Position numbers and translations under genes: made by a program
Source of the DNA: Antedon mediterranea
Lineage: Eukaryota > Echinodermata > Crinoidea > Comatulida > Antedonidae
NCBI RefSeq assembly: GCF_964355755.1
Contig: NC_092673.1
Location: forward strand, 6,391,001 to 6,455,000
Length of the DNA stretch: 64,000 nucleotides
Direction: 5' to 3'
The notes under the pieces: generated by a model
Told to the model about the DNA's origin: nothing
The model's database searches: none
The model's input: only the letters and a program-made list of their open reading frames with translations
Part shown: positions 12,440 through 25,133 of the stretch, piece by piece
How positions within the stretch are numbered: position 1 is the stretch's first letter
Layout: every line of letters starts with the position of its first letter

Positions 12440-13650
12440 AACTCATGTGGATTGGTAAGAATAGATATAAAAATGATAAACCATATAAATTAAACTGGGT
12501 CACAGATCCAATAAAGATATTAGGAATCTACTTATATGATACAGAATTATGCAAAGAATTAAATTGGGACAAAAAGTTAAATTTTGAAAAGTTGTTATAC
12601 ATGGAAAGCAAGGAACCTTAAACTATTTGAGAAAATCAGTTTAAAAAAATTTAGCTTTAGCTCAATTAATTTACAATGCATCTTTAATTGATGTTCCAGA
12701 AAGTGTTGTTAAAGGATAACACAGCTTTTGAATTACTATGGAATGGAAAAAAGGAAAAATAAAAAGGAAAACATTAATTGGTAAAATAGTTAATGGCGGC
12801 ATTAATATGCATGATTTTTCTATTCAAGTGAAAGCTATAAACATCTTATGGGTAAAAAAATTCTTTGTAGAAAGCATGTAAAATGGAAAATACTTCCTTC
12901 GTATTACATAAAACATGCACTGGAAATGAGTTTATGGTATTGAACACGTCAGATTTGAATAATATAAGTGAGTGCAGTTATTTTTTAAATAAGATGCCTT
13001 TATTTTATTGAAATGTAATAAAATGTTGTTCAGAATTCTATGCGAATTTTAAGCATAGTAGGCCTATGAAGTTATGCAAAAAACCTTGGGGAAATAAGGA
13101 AATTGTATGTAAAAACAAAGCTAAAAATGTGAAGTCATGAAGGTTTTAATGAGATCAATGATTTAGTCAAAATTAATAGACTAATGTACCCAGGTGAAAT
13201 TCAATGTTAGAAGTCAGAAGAAACTGGATTAGTAAATACTGCTGTTTCCCCCATTACCATTCCCAAAGGGGAACATGAAATTAGTATTGAAAATGTCAAT
13301 TGGTTTAACAATTTGATCAAGCAAAGTTAGAAATAAGAAAAACAAAAAATATGCACAACTTAATTACAAATTACTGCTTAGAATTATACCAACAAAATAC
13401 AATTAAATAAATAAATGAAAAATACAAACAAATGATGTGAAATACCAGAAGATGAAAAACATATGGTTTTCAAATGTAAACATAGGCCTAATGTTTCACT
13501 ATGTAAAAAGGTTGGAGATAATTTTTTTGAGACAATAGTGCCTGTTCTTTTAAAGAATTAGTTTTTGGTTGTAAATGCAGCATGAAGAACAATATTCAAT
13601 TGCTCTTACTCTATTTACAAAATAAAAATATTTTTAGCACTAAATAAACC
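12440..13650 (+). mobile_element. degenerate L1/Tx1-like LINE, RT to 3' end
   Basis: The order of motifs fits an L1/Tx1-type ORF2 from the RT thumb onward. WVTDPIKILGIYLYD is followed by LLYTWKARNLKLFEKI, then KIKRKTLIGKIVNGGINMHD, then ILWVKKFF. Near 13440 comes EIPEDEKHMVFKCKH, the C-terminal Cys/His motif of these proteins. Frameshifts and stops throughout make it inactive. Confidence 0.65.
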
Positions 13651-14237
13651 AATCTGTAATAACACATAGTTCTGTTACATAAAAAAGGGGCAGAGAAAAT
13701 AACTCAGTACAGTGGCATGCACCAGCTAGCTTCATTTCCCAAATTCACCGCCGACATTTTAGGACATTCATTTTAAATCATTTATTAAAAGATTTTATAT
13801 AAATTGATCTAGGCCTATTTGTTAAAATTACAATTTACTGTGCTACATAATAATACATGCAGTAACCACTATTCGTCAAATCTGTTTATTGAAATACTGT
13901 CGTTCAAAAGTGAGTGCGATTACTGTAGCCATTACATGCAGTAATTAACGAACACACAATAACATACTAAGAAGCTAACTAACCTGAATACCAACTAAGT
14001 GTGGATTTGCTGCAACAAGATAAGGCTTAACCCTTTTAGATGTATACAGGATTAGAAAGGAATAGTCCGTCAAAAGACGCTAGATAGATAGAATTAAACT
14101 TACTAAGGTCTAGCGTCGTCATAATGACTACCGTACAGCTTCTGTTTTCTTCATTTACACTTTGGAAAGCAATGGCATTATTGCACACCTTCCCTGCTAA
14201 CCAGACCACTTGATAATGATTGAATACACATACCGTA
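13651..14237. other. no recognisable gene
   Basis: AT-rich spacer between LINE remains and the first copy of the lectin-locus duplication. Confidence 0.4.
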
Positions 14238-14552
14238 GATCAAAGTCAATTGTTTCTTACGCACATGGTGTAATCAAATATGCAAATCCGTAAATGCTTC
14301 ACTTATTTTAGCTTCTAGAACCCGGTTCTAAAACAATTATCAGACTCCATTTGGTAATGTTTAACGCAATATAAGGCCTACGTACTGTCTCGACATCCCA
14401 TTATTATATAACTAATACAATTCTAAAAACGTTCACAGGAAAGGTTAGAGAAAAATCACATTGGGCATGCCCAGACCGTAGCATAACCTATGAGATTTTC
14501 CGATGTCCCATACTTATATTTATGTATATATGATAAGACGTACGGTACTTAA

Positions 14553-14766
14553 AAACGTGATTCCCACTAGAACGCAACGCAACCTCTACGCAACGTAAGA
14601 AAAAGTGCTGTATTGCGTAATCACAAGTGGGAACCGACGACGCGAAAATGCTGCAAACATCACAGGTTTGATTGCACGCAGGCGGGGGCAAACACAATTA
14701 TTGGAAGGCCATTTTCTTACGTTGCGTAGATTGCGTTACGTTGCGTCTCTAGTGAGAACCACGCTT
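14553..14766. mobile_element. PIF/Harbinger-like MITE, copy 1
   Basis: The termini are inverted repeats (ACGTGATTCCCACTAG on the left, CTAGTGAGAACCACGCT on the right) flanked by TTA/TAA. The equivalent site in copy 2 (about 25134-25416) carries about 70 more internal bases, so this copy has an internal deletion. The TWA target site and TIR form fit PIF/Harbinger-derived MITEs; the superfamily is inferred. Confidence 0.6.
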
Positions 14767-16208
14767 AATAATTGTGTTTGCGCGTCAAACGTTAGTTGCC
14801 GTAGACTTTGATGCATATCAGTAATAGAGATAGCATGCACTCAAAGTCATATTCACATCTTAACACCCGCTTAAATATTCGCCAAACGTTTAAATGTTGT
14901 TTTCAGGGGCCTCTAAGCAACGTGGCATCTATACCCAGGAGAACCTAATTCCTGGGATACAAGTAAACCTAAAGTAAATAAAAGCCTAAGTAAATAAGTA
15001 GGCATACTTGCAACCCACGATTCAGGTAAGGTCATATTTTTGCTAATCGCCAAAAAAATAAATATATGTTATAATGTCGCATAGGCCTATGTCGGTAGCT
15101 TTTTGTATCAAAATAATAAACGCAATACCATTAATTTCTAATGTTCTTTATTCATATGCATTTGTTAGAAGACAAATTGACAAAATACGTAAACATTGCT
15201 TATTATGTATGTTTCTGTTGCCCGATACCGTTGAATATACGATCAAATTTAACCTGTATTTGCATTATCACCCTGCATGTCTGAAAAAGCTGTAAAAGAA
15301 AAATTAAATTTTAATTCTGACAATCCATAACAAAAACACCTTATAAACAGAAGAAGAAAGACTGAATAAAATGTGTAAACTCAAATAAACAAAGAGAACA
15401 CATTTTGAATTTGACGTTTCGAACAATTTCATCCTTTTCAACTGTTTCTTCAATTTTGTTTGTCTATTACTCTTTTTTACAAATATAATAAAAATAATTC
15501 TAGGCTTAAATACAAACAAAAAATAATAATAAAACAAATAAATAACTATAAAAAGATTACTATGAAATAGAAAAATAAATTTTAAAAGGAAACCCGGTTT
15601 CTGGAAAGAAGTATTATGAATATAGGCCTAATATAGATGTAAAATCACGAAACATTCTGTTATGGATGTGTGACGTGTCACAACTGCAGTTAGAAAGAAA
15701 ACAAAGTGATACAAAATGCAAAAGCAAAAGTCATAAATAAATCAACTTTCTCTGGCAAATGTAGGCCTCGGTTGGTAAATAAATTTCATTTTGTACGTAA
15801 ATAATTGGGTGACAAATTTCAGGTACAAAAAATAATCTAATTGAGCACTTAGGTTAGGCCTACACTACTTTAGTTGCTTCTTAACTTGCGTTTTTGTCGT
15901 AGATGTATTGTTCCCGAAAAACACGAAAATTGAAGATTAGGTAGGCCTAAATAAAACTATTTCCGTAGATAAAAAATACTTCGGCCTAAAAAACGGTTAA
16001 ATTAAACCAAAAAATCCACTGCCTGGCAATCAATTTGACTATATCTTTTGCTTTAAATTACATTTTTTTTTCTTTTTCCGATAAGTACATTTTTTTGATC
16101 CAATTTTTGGTCAAAGTAAATAACTATATTATGTGACAATAAAATGGCATATGCAAAACAAAATTGAAATTTGGAGAACAATAACAGGCATGCATCTTTA
16201 ACTTTTTA

Positions 16209-18443
16209 TTAAAGATTACGATTGAGCTTACGATGACAATTATAACTCGTGCCCATTGGCATACACATTTGTCCGATTTCACAAGGACTTCCTTCACATG
16301 GGTCTGAAACAGTAACCAAAATACATTTTAGTAGTCATCCCAAAGCTGGTTCCCACTAGCGACGCAACGTAAAGCTTGGTTCCCACTAGAACGTAACGCA
16401 AGGACGTAAACGCAAGGCAAGCGTTTTAACCAATGACAAGCGAAGTTATAGACAGTTAAGGCTGGTTTCCTGTCGACGTAAGAACATCACTTTTGTTGCG
16501 ACTACGTCGATTTGTCGTAAGAAATGCGGATTTTACAGGAAACCGATTACGATCGAAAATTTATAAAATCGACGTAACGTAAGAAAAATGGTAACGACAA
16601 ACGATTTTACAGGAAACCGATGACCTAACAATTGTTGCGTTACGACGTTTTCTTCCGATTTTACAGGAAACCGGGATTTTTTATCTTACGCTTGAATGAA
16701 CGCCCTTGCGTCACGTTTCTTACGTCTCTTACGAAAGTTGACTTGAAGTCAACTTTCGCAAGAGACGTAAGCGCAATCGTAACAAGCAACCAATGAGCGA
16801 CAAGAGTTATGACGTAATGTGTATGACCTTACAGTGAAATATAGCCGGACAATAACATTTGTATGTATTTACCGTACTACTACAATTTTAGCCCACTTTA
16901 CGATGTTGTACAATGTACATACTTTACAAATGCACAGTAGTTTCAATATAATATTGTTCTAATCAGGGAGTTTACAACTCACATCAAAATATAATACTCT
17001 TATTTATGGACGTGCAATAAACAATCCGCATTGAAACATTCGACATTCTTCTGTTCTATTTGTTGGTAGAAACGTCGCGAAAATGAACATTTGCAACAAG
17101 ATAAGATATAGAAAGCCCTTGTAAGCAATATAATATTATTATGTAACTTTAAAAAAAATGTTTGCTTGATTTTGTATAATTTATATTGTTTTGTCAATAT
17201 AAATTATATTTTGGTAGGCCTGGGCCCATAGGTAGGTCTAATAATAATAGGAATCCCGAAATGATTTGCCGTTTTTTAATTTTGAAAACTATTTAAGGCT
17301 AGGCCTACTAAGGCCAGAATAATTAATTCATATTTTGGTTCATACAATAGTGCATAGGCCTAGCCTATTAGCCTGGCTCCTAGGCTAGTTTGATATTTTG
17401 GTCAAATCCATTCCTATTAGTACAGTATTAATTAAGTATTATCACTAATACTAGGGCCTAGCATATCTACTAAAAATAATATGTTGGTGTGCTGCACTGA
17501 CACTGAGTAGCTACAGGTACAATAACAACATTCAACATTTCGCGCGAAAAATGACAAAACCCGCTCTAAAAAGAAACACCAATCATAGATGTTGTTTCAA
17601 ATACGTCATAAATCCGACCGACGTAAGAAAAAAATTTCAACTTTCGTAACAACACTAAAATCGACGTAAGCATACGACGTGTGTTTCACAGCCAAAATTT
17701 CAACTTTCGGGAGCAGCATAACTACAGATGTTTCTCTGTGGCCCGACACGATCTTGACTAACGTCAACGACGTCAATTTTTTCTCAACTTTCGTAAGAGA
17801 CGTAAGAAACGTATGAAACGCAAGAATCGTTGCAAAATTCAACTTCTTACGTCGACAGGAAACCAGCCTTTAGCAATCACAAGCGAATAAGCCATCGCTT
17901 GTGATTGGTCAATTCACTTGCGTTGCGTTACGTCCTTGTGTTGCGTCGCTAGTGGGAACCACGCTTAACGCAACGCTACGACGTATTGACGCAAAGTGCT
18001 GTATTGCGCCGTAATCACAAGTGGAAACCGACGACGCAACAGTGCTGCAAACAACAGGTTTGATTTCACGTAGGAGGTGGGGGAAAACTAAAAAATACGC
18101 GGGATGAACCAGGTCAAAGTCTACGGCATGCTAACATGACGCGCAATAAGCATATTTTTTTTTATTTCACGCGGACGGAGGCAAACACATTTACTGGAAG
18201 AGCATTCTCTTACGTTGCGTAGGTTGCGTGACGTTGCGTCGCTAGTGGGACCCTAAACACACCAACATCTAAGATTAAAGTGGGAGATGTAAGCGTGGTT
18301 CCCACTATAAATACCTAGACTAGAACCAAGCTCTACTGGTTGATATTTCGTATAACGTTTGTCAATAATTACTAACCATATGCCATTACGACTGCTGCAC
18401 ACAAGACAATAAATGCGATTACAAGAAATGCTCGATTCATCAT
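16209..18443 (-). CDS. CTLD-less two-exon secreted peptide gene (lectin locus copy 1)
   Basis: Exon 1 is 18443-18377. It starts with tandem ATGs and encodes a 22-residue signal peptide (MMNRAFLVIAFIVLCAAVVM, then AY), with donor G|GTTAGT. Exon 2 is 16303-16209, with acceptor GTTTCAG and stop TAA at 16211-16209. They join in phase 1, and the split codon gives Asp. The product would be about 53 residues. The mature part, about 31 residues, has four cysteines in an EGF-like start (DPCEGSPCEIGQMC, later YNC) and a basic end. In copy 2 the same two exons flank two CTLD exons, so here the lectin domain is missing. The MITE stack fills the intron. Both splice signals are intact. It may be an expressed short peptide, or the remnant of a lectin gene that lost its domain. 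Expression is unknown. Confidence 0.55.
16373..17965. mobile_element. middle MITE, split by an inner element, copy 1
   Basis: The TIRs are AGCTTGGTTCCCACTAG and CTAGTGGGAACCACGCT, flanked by TAA on both sides (16370-16372 and 17966-17968). Without the inner element the two halves match the intact 180-bp MITE at 25590-25769, including the join at ATAGAC(A/G)GTTAGCAATC. This shows it was whole before the inner insertion. Confidence 0.8.
16459..17869. mobile_element. inner 1.4-kb TIR element, copy 1
   Basis: The TIRs are AGGCTGGTTTCCTGTCGACG and CGTCGACAGGAAACCAGCCT, flanked by TTA target duplications at 16456-16458 and 17870-17872. The 3-bp TWA target fits PIF/Harbinger. The interior repeats TTTTACAGGAAACCG three times near 16525-16675, has a long hairpin at 16716-16771, and shows no transposase frame, so the element is non-autonomous. 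Confidence 0.75.
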
Positions 18444-19736
18444 GGTGATTCTAGTATTTAAAAAAAACATATTATTTGTGAACTCGCCACTTTGGACGGG
18501 ACGAGGTTAACTAACATGACACATGAACGACGTGTACATTGGCTATAAACGGAAAAATTGATTAAGTATGCCATTCTATGTGACCTGAAGATGCACGTTT
18601 ACAGTACTAAGTTGTTTGAATTTACAGAATATTTTATGTATACAGTGTATTAGGTACAATTACGGGACCCCACTTATATATTCTACATTTTGTATATGAT
18701 ACGTCAGCAAAAAAAAATTAAAAAAAATATGAAGGTAAAATTTCGGACGATATTTTTCTGAGCAACAACATTCAGTATTACAATTTCAAAGAAATTCGGC
18801 ACGTAGAGGCGGGAAGCGCGCTCTTTTTAAAGTAGATAAAGTATGACCAGAATTCATATCTTAACAATCAACACGTCCAGGTATGCGTGTAGTTCACAGT
18901 CATTGTACTTACCGTCCTGATTCCTAGCCTAAATAATACCTACCTTCTTTCAATAATACCAACTTAAGAGATGTTCAATAATTGGCAGCTGGGACAGGAA
19001 TACAAGTTGTATAGGCCTGTACGCCGCGACATTTATATTCGTTACAAAATGCAAATGTATTCAATAAAATGTGTTTGTTATGTTAAAAATTAAAAGGTTA
19101 TATATAAATTTAAGGTTGTGGCATTTACGTATCTGGCAAAACAAAAGTTTTATTTTATTTAAAGGTTATCTTGTAAATATATAATTCGTAACTGGGACAG
19201 GAATAGAAGTTATATACGGCGCGACATTTTTATTCGTTACAAAATGCAAATGTAATCAATAACATGTGTTTGTTATGTTAAAAATTAAAAGGTTTTATAC
19301 AAATTAAGTAAGTTTGTTGCATTTATGTATCGGGAAAAACAACAGTTTTATTTTATTTCTAAAGGTCATCCTGTTGTAAATATAAAATTAAAATTTAGAA
19401 TTTTGAATAATATTAAATAAATTTATGGTTGTGAAATTTTACGTATCGGACAAACAGAATAGGTCATCGGTAGGCCTAATTCAAATTCATTTCAAATAAA
19501 AAAATGTCGGTAAATTGTACAATTAAAAAAAAACACATTTGATTTGATTAAAAATTCACACGGTCATACATGTTTGTTTATGTTAAAAATGAAAAGGTTA
19601 TATATACATTTAAGGTTGTGCCATTTACTTATCGGGCAAACAAAATGATTTAAAATTCACACGATCATAGCACAAGAAAATCAAAATGGGTTTAACAATT
19701 AAATCTAAGAAAAATTAAAATCAAAATAATTAGGAA

Positions 19737-19935
19737 AATGGCAGTCTTATCACTATACAGATATACCATGGTTGACACAATTTATGAGTGAGTGGCCGAG
19801 CGGTTAATGGCAGTCTTATCACTACAGATATACCATGATTGACACAATTTATGAGTGAGTGGCCGAGCGGTTAAAACAGTCACACGGTAATTACGTAGCC
19901 ATAATATCGACAAGGGTTCGAAGGCTCACTCGCTC
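19737..19935 (+). repeat. tRNA-like sequence (SINE or tRNA pseudogene)
   Basis: It has an A-box-like TGGCCGAGCGG and a B-box-like GGGTTCGAAGG, with ends GAGTGAG and CTCACTC that could pair as an acceptor stem. The T-arm 3' side does not pair properly, so a working tRNA is unlikely. A unit of about 68 bases containing the A-box part is tandemly doubled here (about 19737-19873); copy 2 of the locus has it once (33054-33120). Confidence 0.5.
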
Positions 19936-20099
19936 CGTTGTACGGAGAACAAGTCTTCTCGGAGAAGCTATAGTTTAAGCTCATGCGCAATTTAAAGAGT
20001 TACACACACACAGCCAATGTATAAAGGCAAAAACAACCCCTACTACCCATCCCCCACCCCTCCGCACTACAACAACCAATTATAATCGTTACTCTACAG

Positions 20100-20272
20100 G
20101 TAGTAGTAGTAGTAGTAGGCCTAGTAGCAGCAGAAGCAGCAGCAGCAGTGGTGTGTAGCAGCAGCAGCAGCAGAAGTAGCAGCAGCAGTAGTGGTAGCAG
20201 TAGTAGCAGCAGCAGCAGCAGCAGCAGCAGTGGTAGCAGCAGCAGTAGCAGCAGCAGTAACAGTAGTATTAT
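20100..20272. repeat. AGC/AGT trinucleotide repeat
   Basis: An imperfect (AGC)n/(AGT)n microsatellite, also present in copy 2 at 33301-33416 with a different length. The minus-strand reading (poly-Ala/Thr) is a repeat artefact. Confidence 0.9.
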
Positions 20273-20680
20273 ATAGTTTTCGAGTAGACTTTTTACTTTC
20301 CTGGAGTGTTAATTCCATAATAAAATTATTTCTTTATTCGATAAACACATTGATTTTTACTTAGTTTTCTATAAATTAAAATTGTCTTGCTGTCTGATAT
20401 TATACATTTATGGCTGTTTCTGTTTAATACCGTTGAATATAGGAAGAACTTGTTTTCTATGGGCTTATTACAGCAGTATTTAATTCGATTAAAAAAATAT
20501 GTAGTTTTGTTTAAATTAATTAACATCTGGTTTAGGTTTGAGTTGCATTTTATCTGGTTAGTATTAGGAGAGACTTCTTAGCAAGATGCTTGACTGCTCG
20601 CGAATTGCTGACTGTGTTCATCATCCTACACTCCTACATGATGATACTCCTCTCGCTATGCCTGCACCCGCTGCGGCTTC

Positions 20681-21073
20681 TACAGTCTAGTCCTCGCTAA
20701 TGATGATATACAACGAGCCCATCGAGTTGGACCACGTAATACCACCAGGGATAAACCGAGACCACTTGTTGCATACTTTCTCAGATATTCCACTAAAGAA
20801 AGAGTACGCAAGGCAGCTCCAAAAGTGAGACCTAAATTTAAAGATAATAACATCTACGTAAATGATGATTTTACCAGCAGAGTGATAAGTAGAAGAAAGG
20901 CATTATACTCATCGATGAAATACCTGCATTTCAACAAAGTAAAGGCCTGGCTCCACCTTGACAAATTGCGTTACATAGATGCAAATGGTTATGTTCGCAC
21001 ATTCATCGACATGGATCATCTTGCCAAAATACTACCCGAACCTCAAGGAAGCACATGCCCCCGAAGCTACTAA
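20681..21073 (+). pseudogene. LINE ORF1 remnant
   Basis: An open frame from about 20681 to the TAG at 21073 shows the C-terminal domain pattern of LINE ORF1 proteins. DIQRAHRVG comes first, then KPRPLVAYFLRYSTKERV, then NIYVNDDFTSRVISRRK, then KAWLHLDKLRYID. These proteins bind RNA and act as nucleic-acid chaperones. The N-terminal part is missing or unrecognisable and no start codon is clear. Confidence 0.65.
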
Positions 21074-21261
21074 GTAATTCTAGTCGTCGCAATAATTTAA
21101 CTTTACTTTGACTCTACTTACCGTCAACCGAAATATTACCTATAATATATTTTTATTTCAAGAATTGTTTATTTTGCTTCTCATTAATTATGTATTAATG
21201 TATACAGTCTCATGCATGCTTATTGCTGTATTTCTTTTTTAGATAACGCTATACGCAGCTA

Positions 21262-24200
21262 TTGTTAATGAATGTTAATTATCTTCACTTACTTCCTTTT
21301 TATGACTTTAATGTGAACTCTGAACTTACTAACAACAATGATATTTCTAACATAACTTTTAATCCAGTTAATTACAATGAAAATGACAAATATGATGAAT
21401 CTTTTGATCAACTAATTAATAATCTCAATTCACAGTCAGTTACCCTAGATGAATGCAGCTTTTATGATTATTCACAATTTAATTCTAAGTTTAATACATC
21501 CTTTAATACTAAACTATCTCTCCTGCATCTTAATATTAGAAGTATTACGCATAAAGTTAATGATCTCGAATGCCTTTTGAATTCAATTAATAACAAATTT
21601 TCCATAATCGGTATCAGTGAAACATGGCTTAATGAAAACTCCCCTATTCCTTTCATTAATAACTACTCCTTCTTTGCAAGCAATAGAAGCAATAATCAAA
21701 TTGGCGGAGGAGTTGCATTTTTTATACGTAATGATATTAGCATTACAATTCGAAATGATTTAAAATTACCAGACGACCTTTCCGAATCACTTTTTGTTGA
21801 GATTGAAAATTCAAAGACAAAAAATGATATTATAGGCATTATTTACAGAGCCCCCTGTGGAGGGCTAGATTCTTTTACTAAATCCGTCGATAATGTATTA
21901 ACCCAAATTAACAATGAAAACAAAAATTGTCATCTCATGGGAGACTTCAATATTGATTTATTAAAATTCCATAACCATAAATTAACAAACACCTACCTAA
22001 ATACCTTAATTTCCCATTCTTTTTTTCCAACTATTTCAAAACCAACTAGGATTACCTCAACTTCGGCCACCTTGATTGATCATTTTTATTCCAAACAATC
22101 TAACTATAAAATAGTTGCTGGTGTTTTACTTAATGATATCTCCGACCACCTTCCTATATTTCAGTTCATTGATCAAGAAATTAATGATCAAAACCTTGAT
22201 GATAATAGCGCCAACTATTCATTTCATATAAACGACCTAAATGCCTTATCGATTGATTTAGAAGGTGAAGACTGGTCTATGATATTTGATTGTGACCCAA
22301 GATTGAGTTTTGATATATTTATTGAAAAAATTTACAAATATCCACTCCAGACACTTGATTAAAAGTAGTATAAAATCAAATAAAACGTTTAAACAACCAT
22401 GGATGTCATCTGCTCTCTTAAAATGTAGTTCTCGGAAACATAAACTTTATAACAAATATATGCACACGTAGTAATAATGACAAATTAAACTATACAAAAT
22501 ATAATAATATTTTCACTAATCTTTGTCGCACTGCTAAAAAGAATTTCCCAGTTTGATAGATATAAAGGTAATCTGAAGAACACATGGCTTGTAATAAATT
22601 CTGTTTTAAATAAAGGTAATAATAATAACAAGCACCCGAATCTAATTAAAGACGGTGATAATATTTACAAAACTCAAAAAGAGATATGTGAATCGTTTAA
22701 CAACTATGTTTCTACAATTGGTCCTAATCTTATTAATACTGTAGTATGCCAACTAATATAACTGATCCATTATCTTATCTTCATTCTGCGTTTGCCAACT
22801 CATTTTATATTAGCCCAGTTTCAATCGATGATGTTAACCTAACTATATACAATCTAAATTCTAATAAAGGGTCTATTACTGCTCGTGTCTTAAAATCTGT
22901 ATCTCCCTTAATCATCCACCAACTTACCCATTGTATAAATTCATCGTTTTTATCTGGCACTTTTCCAACACACTTAAAACTAGCTAAAGTTGTGCCCATT
23001 TTCAATAAAAGTGAACGAAGTCAATTATCTAATTACCGGCCAATATCACTACTTTCAGTCTTTTCCAAAATTATTGAAAAACTCATGTATTCTAAACTTT
23101 CTGATTATCTCACAAAATTTGATATACTTAATAAACGCCAATATGGTTTTTCGAAAAAATCACTCTACATCCCATGCCGTTTTAGATCTTATTAATAATA
23201 TTACAAATTCATTTGAATCAAAAGAAAATTTATTAAGTTTATTTATTGATCTTTCAAAGGCCTTCGATGTTATTAATCACGATAATTTAATTTAAAAACT
23301 TGAGTGCTATGGAATTAGAGGTATTTCATTGAATTGGTTTAATGGTTATTTGAAAGATAGAAAACAATATGTTGCGTTAGGATCTTGTACATCGTCGACG
23401 ATGGATATTACTTGCGGAGTGCCACATGGATCTGTGCTTATTTATGTTAATGATCTGGCTAATGTCAGTAACAAAATGCAAGTAATATCCTTCGCCGACG
23501 ACACCACCTTATTTTACTCTAATTCAAATATTGATTTATTATTTACTACGTTCAATGATGAATTAACAACATTTTGTGACTGGTTTATTTCAAACAAATT
23601 ACTTATTAATACTCTTAAAACAAATTATTTAATTTTTCACAATTCTCAACGTAAACTAAAAGTTGATAACCTAAATATACTTCTTGACGGAATTCAAATT
23701 GAACGCAAAACTGAAACACTTTTTTTAGGTGTATATATTCATGAAAACCTCAAATGGACCAGTCATCAAAATTACGTTTCGAAAAAAATATCAAGATCTA
23801 TTAGTATTATTAACAGACTTAAGCACTTCTTCTCTCTAAATATTTTAATTTCTCTTTATAACACACTTGTACTTCCTTATTTCCAGTATTGTAACATTAT
23901 TTGGGCTGCAGATTACTCTTCTAATATTGCTAGATTAACTATTATAGAACCTCATCTGAACCCCTTTTTAAACGTCTTGGTATATTAAAATTAACGGATA
24001 TCCACAATGTTCAAGTTGCCAGTTTTATGTTTAATTATTTTAAAAACCAACTTCCTATTTCTATGATTGATATGCTCTGTAAACGTACCAAATTTCACAA
24101 TTACAATTTAAGAACTTTTCATTTAAACATTCCTTTTGCTAGACTTACTAAAACTAATTTTTTTATAACTATATCAGGTCCTAATTTGTGGAATCATATC

Positions 24201-24374
24201 CCGCCAAATATCAAAACGTCAATATCATTATTTACTTTCCGAAAAAAGTTAAAGAATCATTATATATCTAAATATTATACTGCTTTGTTAATATGCTTAT
24301 TATCATTATTTATACTCGTATACTATTTATGTTTACACAAAATATTAGTTGTTGTTTATTATTGCAATCTTTAA
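21262..24374 (+). pseudogene. LINE ORF2: AP endonuclease and reverse transcriptase, broken
   Basis: The endonuclease part is intact over 21262-22362. Counting from 21262, catalytic residues are Asn91 (LHLNIRS), Glu120 (ISETW), Asp228/Asn230 (GDFN) and Asp295/His296 (SDHLPIF). RT motifs follow in pieces. NYRPISLLSVFSKIIEK lies in 22746-23195. A frameshift near 23150 leads to FIDLSKAFDVINHDNLI with a TAA at 23293. GVPHGSVLIYVNDL lacks about six residues where GPLLFL is usual. FADDTTLFYS follows near 23491. A frameshift near 23960 precedes the C-terminal part (24027-24374), which includes GPNLWNHIPPNIK. The motif set fits the CR1/L2/Rex group; the exact clade needs a tree. Confidence 0.9.
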
Positions 24375-24420
24375 TTTATACTATATATAATGTATATATA
24401 GTATATACTATATATATACT

Positions 24421-24822
24421 GGAATTATAATTTATGTATACATATTTTTTTTTTCATTTACCAATATCGGTAGTTATTTCATTTATAATTATCATGAAAC
24501 TATTGAAATATAATTTAAATAATTTTTATAAAGAAGATGTGCATGCGGAAGAGCGTGAGGGACCGGAGGAAGAGGGCCTGCAGGCATTGGTTAACCGGAT
24601 GGTTCCAACAGTACTGGAATTCCTATGAGTCGACCACGTGCAACGTAAACAACTGAAAATTGAGAATGCACTTCATCAGTCACACCTCCACTATCAATTC
24701 ACATGCATCAGTTGCATGTGGTTGCATAGGTGTTGTATACAGGTAGTGCCAGCTAGGTGGCGAACACAGTCAGCATTCTTGCCCCATCGTTATCTCCACA
24801 AACATCACACCAGTAGCCATCA
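24421..24822. other. unassigned spacer with a coding-like fragment
   Basis: Between the LINE end and duplication copy 2, the GC-richer stretch 24536-24628 stays open to a TGA and includes AEEREGPEEEGLQALVNRM. It could be a displaced exon piece. No family was recognised. Confidence 0.25.
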
Positions 24823-25133
24823 GATCAAAGTTAATTGTTTCTTACGCACATGGTGTAATCAAATATGCAAATCCGTAAATGCTTCAGTTATTTTAGCTTC
24901 TAGAACTCGGTTCTAGAACTATTATCAGACTCCATTTGGTAATGTTTAACGCAATATAAGGCCTACGTACTGTCTCGACATCCCATTATTATATAATTAA
25001 TACAATTCTAAAAACGTTCACAGGAAAGGTTAGAGAAAAATCACCTTGGGCATGCCCAGACCGTAGCATAACCCATGAGATTTTCCGATGTCCCATACTT
25101 ATATTTATGTATATATGATAAGACGTACGGTAC

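Larger units (their letters stand above)
16343..18252. mobile_element. outer MITE of a three-layer nest, copy 1
   Basis: The ends GCTGGTTCCCACTAGCGACG and CGTTGCGTCGCTAGTGGGAC are inverted repeats. The interior resumes after the middle element with GACGTATTGACGCAAAGTGC, as in the related MITE at 25134-25416. A second MITE sits inside it at 16373-17965, and that one holds a third element. All layers lie in the intron of the two-exon secreted gene. Confidence 0.6.
14238..20525. repeat. direct duplication, copy 1 of the lectin locus
   Basis: This segment of about 6.3 kb recurs in the same orientation at about 24823-33671. The blocks 15000-16447 and 25800-27247 are offset by exactly 10,800 bases near the tail exon and are near-identical by eye. 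The blocks 16459-20525 and 29548-33671 are also near-identical with small indels. Copy 1 lacks the 2.3 kb at 27248-29547 that carries CTLD exons. The near-identity suggests a recent duplication or ongoing gene conversion. Confidence 0.9.
20639..24420 (+). mobile_element. degenerate CR1/L2-type non-LTR retrotransposon
   Basis: An ORF1 remnant (to 21073) is followed by ORF2 with an APE-type endonuclease and reverse transcriptase (21262-24374) and an AT-rich 3' end with a TA-rich run near 24375-24420. It lies between the two copies of the lectin-locus duplication. The element has stops, frameshifts and a small deletion in the RT core and cannot be active. Confidence 0.9.

Noticed and set aside
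15074-15537. Open frames preserved in both lectin-locus copies (also 25889-26337)
   Set aside because: Preservation is explained by the recent duplication; the translations have no domain or coding bias.
20121-20318. Minus-strand poly-Ala/Thr protein
   Set aside because: It is a reading of the AGC/AGT microsatellite with no conserved context.
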